Source: Bradysia coprophila
Taxonomy: Eukaryota; Arthropoda; Insecta; Diptera; Sciaridae
Direction: 5' to 3'
Length of the DNA: 64,000 nt
NCBI RefSeq assembly: GCF_014529535.1
Contig: NW_023503727.1
Coordinates: forward strand, 2,356,001-2,420,000
Within the stretch, counting starts at the first letter, position 1. The number at the start of each line of letters is the position of its first letter. The notes below the pieces were generated by a model that ran no database searches, was not told the origin of the DNA, and was given only the letters and a program-made list of their open reading frames with translations. Position numbers and translations under genes: made by a program. Positions 58,331-64,000 of this stretch are shown here, piece after piece.

Positions 58331-58670
58331 ACAGGCTGTGTGTAAAAATGACGCAAACAGGGGCTAAATTTCAATTTTTGGTTGTGTCAAATATTAAAAT
58401 TTTTAATTCGAAAAGCCCGTGTAATTAGTAAGGCTTATCATTTACGACTCCAAGTAAAATTCTATGGTTTAAGTGAGTGAAACGTACGTAACTCAAAGGT
58501 GGTCAGTATTTGTAAGATACCGCCATGATGTACTTTATTATTTACATGGTGCTGACAACACTGTCTCTTCGATGTACTTAAAACTCACACTTCAATCTGT
58601 CAAACAAAATCACTTTACTGTCTCACTTCGGGACAATTTTCCTTTAAGAATTTCGAGAGAAATCAGCAAA

Positions 58671-59790
58671 ATGAATAAAATTTTAAACAATTGCATACGG
58701 TCGAGCCTAAGCTCAAACGGAAACACATTTTTCTCGACATTAAGCCGACACTATTCGTATAAAAGTGATATATCGTTGGATGTTCTGTATCCTCAAAGTA
58801 GACAGACAATTTTCACACCGCCACCACCACCGGTAATAATACCCTCTAGGACATTACTTATTGTGATGGTACCAATCAAAGTAATGGGTCGTTTCGTTCC
58901 AGCCGAAAGCGAACAACAAATTCAATGGTTACATACCAATCAATCAATTGAAGATTACATACAGTCGCAGCAGTGGACCAGGTGGACAGAATGTGAATTG
59001 TGTCGATACGAAAGTGGACATTCGTTTTCATGTTGCGTCTGTCGATTGGTTGTCGGATGAAACGAAAAAATTGCTTGTGGAGAAGGTATGCGATCTGTGA
59101 GAGGACATATAGTTGTGACTACAGTTATAGTGTCAGTAAATCTCATTGAGTTCTCTAGGCAGTGCCGGGCTGGCTCGAAAAAGCCCTTCGGGCGTTGTAT
59201 GAAGAAATGTTTTAAAAGGCCCTTCGTTGCTCTTTATCCATACAAAAATCGAAAGGCCCTTCGGGAATCGCCCGAACGCCCATAGGGCCAGTCCGGCACT
59301 GTCTCTAGGATTGTAGATCATGTGTTGTATAATCATTTTGTTCAGCATAGCAGTACTTTGACTGTAAAGTTTCCCTCCTCCTTCATATGTCTCTTCCATT
59401 GACTTGTTGGTCGTGTAGCCCAATAACTAATCCATAAAAACGTTGCAGCAACGAGGAAGAATAACCAAAGACGGATACTTTGTCATAAAGAATGATGCAA
59501 CTCGGTTCCAACAAACTAACTTAGCTGACGGACTGGAAGCCATTCGAAATATAATCCGAAAAGTAGAGCAATCAACCCAGTCAGAGCCATCGCCGGAATC
59601 GGTCGAAAGACATCGTCGCAAGTAAGTAGATCTTTTTGCGGAAATGAGTTCCGCCGAACGGGATAATTTTAACGCGCAATCTCCTCTATCCAACATTAGC
59701 CACGAAAAGGCAACGAGAGAACGCTTGATGATCAAGAGGCAACGGTCCATGACAAAGGCAGATCGACGAGGTAACGATACCATTGTATAG
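58671..59790 (+). CDS. mRpL58: Mitochondrial ICT1/MRPL58 peptidyl-tRNA hydrolase, four exons
   Basis: Exons 58671-58832, 58903-59085, 59449-59621 and 59700-59790 join in phases 0, 0 and 2 and give 202 residues (human ICT1: 206). The N-terminus (MNKILNNCIRSSLSS) is a mitochondrial targeting sequence; SDISLDVLYPQS matches the conserved segment after it. Exon 2 has ITYSRSSGPGGQNVN with the catalytic GGQ motif, then TKVDIRFHV. Exon 3 has the NLADGLEAI region and exon 4 the basic tail (RERLMIKRQRS) that enters the mRNA channel. It is an integral mitoribosomal protein that releases peptides from stalled ribosomes. Reading exon 1 straight through 58833 gives a false 195-codon frame that misses the GGQ. 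Intron 2 carries a MITE (59160-59301). AATAAA at 59889. Confidence 0.96.
59160..59301. mobile_element. hAT-type MITE in intron 2 of mRpL58
   Basis: 142 bp, ends CAGTGCCGG(G/A)CTGG and inverted, perfect 8-bp duplication TCTCTAGG (59152-59159 and 59302-59309). Inside are three GCCCTTCG segments able to form GGGC hairpins. Removing it leaves a ~213-bp intron. Confidence 0.92.
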
Positions 59791-59816
59791 TGTAGACATT
59801 GTAACGGAATTTGTCA

Positions 59817-59822
59817 TTTATT
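59817..59822 (-). terminator. Polyadenylation signal of the minus-strand gene
   Basis: AATAAA on the minus strand, 125 bp past the stop at 59947. Confidence 0.55.
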
Positions 59823-59888
59823 TAATTGGGAAAGTAAAATTCATTTTCGCAGTACAAAATAATCTTAAAAATCTATTTTATATTTACA

Positions 59889-59894
59889 AATAAA
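59889..59894 (+). terminator. Polyadenylation signal of mRpL58
   Basis: AATAAA on the plus strand, 99 bp past the stop. It lies beyond the minus-strand signal, so the two 3' ends overlap. Confidence 0.6.
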
Positions 59895-59946
59895 TAACAC
59901 ATTCCGGGCGGGTATACTCGGCGGGGCACCATGGATCTGGAGTGAC

Positions 59947-60075
59947 TCAATACAGTACATTGTTCAAATACGACAGAATATCGTTTCCATATCCGAATCG
60001 TTGCAGCAGTGCATTGGCCGATTTGGCAAACTGTTTGGGAGAGAGTAAATTGGAAATTATTTCATTGTGATGAGG
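59947..60075 (-). CDS. Last exon of an unidentified gene (partial)
   Basis: After an acceptor TGCCTCAG at 60076 the minus strand reads PHHNEIISNLLSPKQFAKSA, then NALLQRFGYGNDILSYLNN and a stop. The composition is like real protein (helical, balanced) and unlike the A/T-driven chance frames around it. The open frame runs a few codons past the acceptor into a GTCCGAAAT minisatellite and then hits a stop. I do not recognise the protein. Upstream exons must lie beyond 60.3 kb or outside the window, since 60.3-63.9 kb is transposon sequence. Confidence 0.55.
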   Translation of the reverse strand, partial: PHHNEIISNLLSPKQFAKSANALLQRFGYGNDILSYLNNVLY

Positions 60076-60085
60076 CTGAGGCAGG

Positions 60086-60158
60086 CCGAAATGTCCGAAA
60101 TTTTACACATTTGTCCGAAATTGTCCGAAATGTCCGAAATGTCCGAAATTTTCTTCAA
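60086..60158. repeat. GTCCGAAAT minisatellite
   Basis: Five to six units of TGTCCGAAAT(T) directly upstream of the last exon of the minus-strand gene. Confidence 0.85.
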
Positions 60159-60299
60159 GATCTGACCGGATTTAAATATTGAAACTTATAAAAGACTCTA
60201 CAAAAAAAAATCGCCTGCGGCGCGCTTCATACATTTTTCAATTATAATTTCCGTGTACCAATTCTTTGTCTTAAAATTTATATCAACATAGATGAGGGA

Positions 60300-61669
60300 G
60301 TAAATTAATTCCCTTGACTGAAAGTCAAGGGTCTTACGCCAGAAAATACCATAAAATGTTTGTTACCACACAATGTATGAAATGTTATCAAAAACGTAAT
60401 TGTTTGTAACCTATTCTTCTTTGTCATCACGATAACTTGAGTAATTCATAACCGATTTAGATGATTTTTTTTTTAATCGACGAGGAATGAACTTCTTGAG
60501 GTTAAGTTCGAAGATGAGCCATGTCGGGATAAAGCCCTGGAAATTATTCCAGAAAAACCGGATTTTATTCTGTTGATAATTGATAATACACCACTGATAA
60601 TTGATATAATTGATAATTCCCTTCACTGTTGATAATTGATAATCTAATGTGTTATTCCCTTGACATTTGACATTTGTAAGGTCAACTTCGACGATGAGCT
60701 ATATGGGATCACCGCTTCGGAAGTTATCCCAGAAAATAGAAATGCAATGTATTAAATGAACATTATAAATGATATTCGATAATTGGTATTCGATAATTGA
60801 TAATTGAAATTTTATATTTGATAATTAACAAGCGCACCCAAAATTACATATAATGAAAAAAGTCAAGCAAATCTAACATTAGACAACTCCGACGAGTGTG
60901 ATGTTTGCGGCCCGATCGAAGCGAGGGTCGTAATTCACACGAGTCGCGGTATCTTATTGTCACATTAGACAACTCGGACGAGCAAGTTTGCGATCAGAGC
61001 AAACCTAATATTAAACAACTCTGACGAGTGTGATGTTTGCGGCCCGAGCGAAGCGAGGGTCGTAATTCACACGAGTCGCGGTATCTTATTGTCACATTAG
61101 ACAGCTCGGACGTGCAAGTTTGCGATCAGAGCAAATATAATATTAGACAACTCTGACGAGTGTGATGTTAGCGGCCCGAGCGAAGAGAGGGTCGTAATTC
61201 ACACGAGTTGCGGTATCGTATTGTTAGACAGCTCGGACGAACGAGAAGTTTGCGGCCAAAGCAAATCGAACATTAGACAACTCAGACGAACTCAGACGAG
61301 TGTGAGTTTGCAGCCCGAGCGAAGCGAGGGTTGTAATTCACACGAGTCGCGGTTATTTATTGCAAAATTAGACAGCGAGTCGTGATATTTTGCTTATTAC
61401 AAAAGAAATAAATTTATGAGTAATTTGAGATTTTTTAGATCCTAAATGTGATGATGTTTAAGGTCACAATATTGTCATTTGCTTGGACTACAGAAATTGT
61501 CCATTCTTAACCAGATGAAAAAATCAATGAAAATAAATTAAGATATCTATAAAAGTCTAATCTGATTGACTATGAAGTTTACCAACATTACCAACCAGCA
61601 AAAGACAACATTATTTTGGGAAAATTATCAGTCAAGGGACCCGACCTGCCCAAAAAGGTGGGACCTAGT
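60300..61669. mobile_element. Family B element, left end unclear
   Basis: The right end is GTCAAGGGACCCGACCTGCC then AAAAAGGTGGGACCTAGT, as in the 18234-20482 element. From about 60303 it shares TTCCCTTGACTGAAAGTCA, ATAAAATGTTTGT and CACGATAACTTGAGTAATTC with the interior of that element. The terminal repeat on the left is missing or decayed. It contains an expanded TTCG hairpin array and GATAATTGATAA repeats (60570-60830). Confidence 0.7.
60890..61378. repeat. Tandem array of TTCG hairpins, ~125-bp unit
   Basis: Four to five units, each with GACGAGTGTGATGTTTGCGG, CCCGAGCGAAGCGAGGGTCG and TAATTCACACGAGTCGCGG, followed by ACATTAGACAACTCGGACG. Each unit is a hairpin, so the array is a row of stem-loops. 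Single hairpins of this type sit in the 18234 element. Confidence 0.88.
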
Positions 61670-62181
61670 CTTACGTACATATGTACATCCCTTTGAATTA
61701 TTTGAATTAAGATTCGTCCATCAGTCAACAACAGTCATTCGCTAATTAAATAAGTGTTTTACTAAAAACGATTTTAATTTGATTAAATCGTTACTGAATT
61801 TGTTAAGGGCAGATTCCGCCAATAACGGTCTGTTGCGTTACAATTTTTAAGACTGAAAACTCTAGTTTCAAGAAAAAATCGTAGTTTCAGGCATTAGACT
61901 GATCCTTCCTCTATTGCCTCAAAGTGTTAAAGATTTGATCTGAGGTAACTGCAGGGATTCCACCGAAAATTTAAAGTAAAAAAGTGGAAAAGTGAGTAAA
62001 AATAACGAAAATAGTTGCTAGAAATAGTTGATTTTCTGATGAAAAAGTTGGTAAAAAAGTGAGTTTTTAGGAACTTTTGTACCCTATTCTACGTGAAGTC
62101 AAGGGTTTTACCATGTCTATGTTTCCCCTGCATGAAGTTAGGTCATGAGAATCGTAGATAACTTTAATTTCACCAAACCGG

Positions 62182-62568
62182 ATGGTTTTTAGCGATATAG
62201 CAAAAAAAAAATTAAATGAAAAGAATTTACTGCAACCAATGAATTTCATAGACATGAGACAGCAGAGAAATGATAAGTTGGTACGCCTGTGGCGAGATGG
62301 AATGCGCATGAGGATGACAGCTGAATTGTATGGGAGAGAATTTCATACAATTTTAAGGCCTGTCTCTCCCATAGCGCCCAGCTGTCATCCTCATGCGCAT
62401 TCAATCTCGCCACAGGCGTACCAACTTATCATTTCTCTGGGAGACAGGAATACGTCCGAATACAAAAACCTGAAGCGTTACTTCGTTCATTACTTCAAGA
62501 CTTTGCTTGCAGAAAGTGGCAAAACATTACAGAGAAATCAGTAGATAGAAAATGCTTTATTCTCCTTG
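62182..62568 (+). pseudogene. Short open frame interrupted by a MITE
   Basis: From ATG at 62182 the frame runs MVFSDIAKKKLNEKNLLQ ... FIDMRQ to the MITE at 62263. The frame after the right duplication copy (62448 onwards) continues EYVRIQKPEALLRSLLQ ... to a stop near 62568. With the MITE and one duplication copy absent, the two parts are in the same frame, about 70 codons. No family recognised. It may be a fragment of a transposon gene. A minus-strand frame at 62557-62742 (KVPNIHPALNFLSE...) is an alternative, also unidentified. Confidence 0.4.
62263..62439. mobile_element. Palindromic MITE, third level of nesting
   Basis: 177 bp, ends CAGAGAAATGATAAGTTGGT and inverted, arms ~73 bp. Flanks TGAGACAG and GGAGACAG form an 8-bp duplication with one mismatch, as for hAT. 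Confidence 0.85.
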
Positions 62569-62755
62569 CAGTTTTGTGACAGTCCTAACAGCAACTGGCT
62601 CAAAAATACGTAGAAGGTAAAAATTCCAATCTGAAATTGGTAAAGAATTATGTACAACACGAGAGGTTAGGTCGACGGAATTTTCGCTAAGAAAATTTAA
62701 TGCAGGATGAATGTTAGGAACTTTTTTAGGATCATACTTCAAGGGTAGTTTTGTT
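62557..62755 (-). other. Possible minus-strand exon
   Basis: Following AAAAATTACAG at 62756 the minus strand reads GTKLPLKYDPKKVPNIHP ... SDWNFYLLRIFEPVAV and stops in GGAGAATAAAGC, where the stop overlaps AATAAA. Composition is protein-like. It lies inside the nested hAT-like element, so it may be transposon-borne. No family recognised. Confidence 0.35.
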
Positions 62756-63861
62756 CCTGTAATTTTTATGTCAATTTAACATCCATCCACAAAATACTGA
62801 CTACAATATAGTGAACCCTAAGGTTCTTCAAGTGAAATAGAAATATTACGCAAGTGACTCAGGTGGAAGTTATTTGTTTTATTTTAGACACTTATAAGTC
62901 AGTAGCAAATTTTAAATTTGTTTATAAAATTTCAAAAATGTTGAGGTTGAAGTTTTTGGATGTTTTGAAAATTTACTTATAAGAACCTGACTTATAACTT
63001 GAAAGCGTCTTGGTTATAACGTAAACCTTCCACCTTATACGTTAATTCAATCATTTGCGCAATCCTTCTAAACAAAAAGCGAAAAGAAGGTGCACTATCA
63101 GTTAACTCTTTCAATTAACGATTTCCATCCTTATTCATAAGGATTCCAAAAGGAATTGCAATATACTAACAATTTTTAGAGCTTATGATTTTTATAAAAT
63201 CTTTTTTTTGTGTGTGAACTCGTAATATCAGATGCAAAGGTTAAAAAATATAGCTATTGATGCATAAATGCAAATACGCAGCGGAGATACGTAGATTCAT
63301 CTCAGAGAAGTGCAAAAACATAAGAAGTAGATGCGGAGCGACGGCACGACGTTTTTATGTGCTCTAGAGTTTACTCTGGTATAATGCCTTTTGCAAGGTA
63401 ATAGAATTTTTATGGAAGTAAAGAAAGGAAATTTTCCAGCGCCGCAGGCGAAACTTTACAATTCTAACATTTTCTAATCTATTTTAATTGATTAAAAAAA
63501 AAGTGAGTAAAGGGTCTGAAAATAGTTGAAAAAAGTGAGAAATAGAGCAAATAGTTCCTCACTTTTTCCGATCTTGAAAATAGTTGGAAAAAGTGAGAAA
63601 AGTGAGTGCGTGGAATCCCTGTAACTGGTCATACATAACTATTGCAATTGGCGGAGGTCTGTATTTTCAAACCCATATTCTACGGCGATCTCCGCTATCA
63701 AAATTTTTTTTCCGCCAACAACGGATTTGTTCCATAGTTTTTCACGCTCTATCGTCTCCAGCAAGTTTTTTTTCGTTCACCATAGAAACTCCGACGTCCG
63801 CTGATAGACGATTTTACAGATTTTAAAATTTACCATCAGCGAACCGGCGACCCGCCCTTAA

Positions 63862-64000
63862 CTTAAACTACTTTCAGTTCACTCGTCACAATCCGAGCCT
63901 ACACATAGATATTTTAATAATCGATGAGATAGACACGCTCTCCTGGTTTCTTCAGGATAACTTTAACTTCTGAAGGCAGTCAAATTCAAAAAACTCTGCA
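63862..64000. other. No feature seen
   Basis: Right edge of the window; no coding signal. Confidence 0.4.

Larger units (their letters stand above)
61952..63621. mobile_element. hAT-like element nested in the TTAA element
   Basis: CAGGGATTCCACC at the left is matched by GTGGAATCCCTG at the right, with TAACTG on both sides (61946-61951, 63622-63627), a 6-bp match where a hAT would give eight. Subterminal AAAAGTGAGTAAA / AATAGTTG repeats occur at both ends. It encloses a MITE, an interrupted frame and the minus-strand frame at 62557-62742. Confidence 0.65.
61807..63857. mobile_element. Candidate piggyBac-type element, host of two nested insertions
   Basis: GGGCAGATTCCGCC at the left and GGCGACCCGCCC at the right are imperfect inverted ends, each next to TTAA (61803-61806, 63858-63861). 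The true element is only ~380 bp once the inner insertion (61952-63621) is removed; the remainder reads CCGCCAATAACGG on one side and CCGCCAACAACGG on the other. A non-autonomous piggyBac-like MITE is the best guess. Confidence 0.55.

Noticed and set aside
58473..59060. Single 195-codon frame read straight through
   Set aside because: It crosses a real intron; the spliced mRpL58 model uses another frame in exon 2 and recovers the GGQ motif.

Overview
The window is about 64 kb of AT-rich nuclear DNA from an insect, most likely a lower dipteran; fungus-gnat-like is my guess, not proven. The reasons are small intron-split genes with GT/AG junctions and AATAAA signals, a DUF1091-type secreted protein, a mosquito LRIM/APL1-like leucine-rich-repeat protein, a mitochondrial ICT1/MRPL58 gene, and a dense crowd of DNA transposons, foldback elements and MITEs. 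Most of the sequence is repeats. I see no bacterial operons, CRISPR arrays or complete viral genes.

Genes I can support: (1) a two-exon secreted six-cysteine defensin-like peptide at 24269-24984; (2) a two-exon 87-residue protein ending in a CPPGY...GRC motif at 28576-28904; (3) a four-exon DUF1091-like secreted protein at 35753-37256; (4) a single-exon transmembrane LRR protein on the minus strand at 51592-53637; (5) a four-exon MRPL58/ICT1 (mitoribosomal peptidyl-tRNA hydrolase) at 58671-59790; (6) the last exon of an unidentified minus-strand gene at 59947-60075, tail-to-tail with MRPL58 and with overlapping 3' ends. Two non-LTR retrotransposon reverse-transcriptase relics lie at 15811-16390 and 42731-43005.

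Layout: 0.3-3.2 kb is a foldback transposon split by a second element with ~147-bp tandem repeats; 3.2-10.4 kb is mostly gene-free with a MITE, low-complexity tracts and a third copy of that second element; 10.4-13.9 kb is a palindrome-bounded block of ~50-bp repeats, TTCG hairpins and a mariner-type MITE; 15.4-16.5 kb holds a MITE and an RT relic; 18.2-20.5 kb is a 2.2-kb TIR element with ~155-bp repeats; 24-29 kb contains the two small-peptide genes among long palindromes; 31-35 kb has an 858-bp hAT element, ~125-bp tandem repeats and an 8-bp-TSD MITE; 35.7-37.3 kb is the DUF1091 gene; 39.7-44.8 kb is repeats again; 47.9-49.0 kb is a 1.1-kb near-perfect foldback; 50.2-51.1 kb is a hAT element; 51.6-53.6 kb is the LRR gene; 54-58.3 kb is foldbacks and a hAT element; 58.7-60.1 kb is the MRPL58 convergent pair; 60.3-63.9 kb is a further TIR element and a three-deep nest of transposons.

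Two themes go beyond ordinary annotation. First, several different repeat families carry, at the centre of their inverted repeats, short GC-rich hairpins capped by TTCG. Second, the large TIR elements share a ~90-bp internal core that is tandemly amplified. No two host genes appear to form a pathway, but the defensin-like peptide and the LRR protein both look like extracellular, possibly immune, genes.
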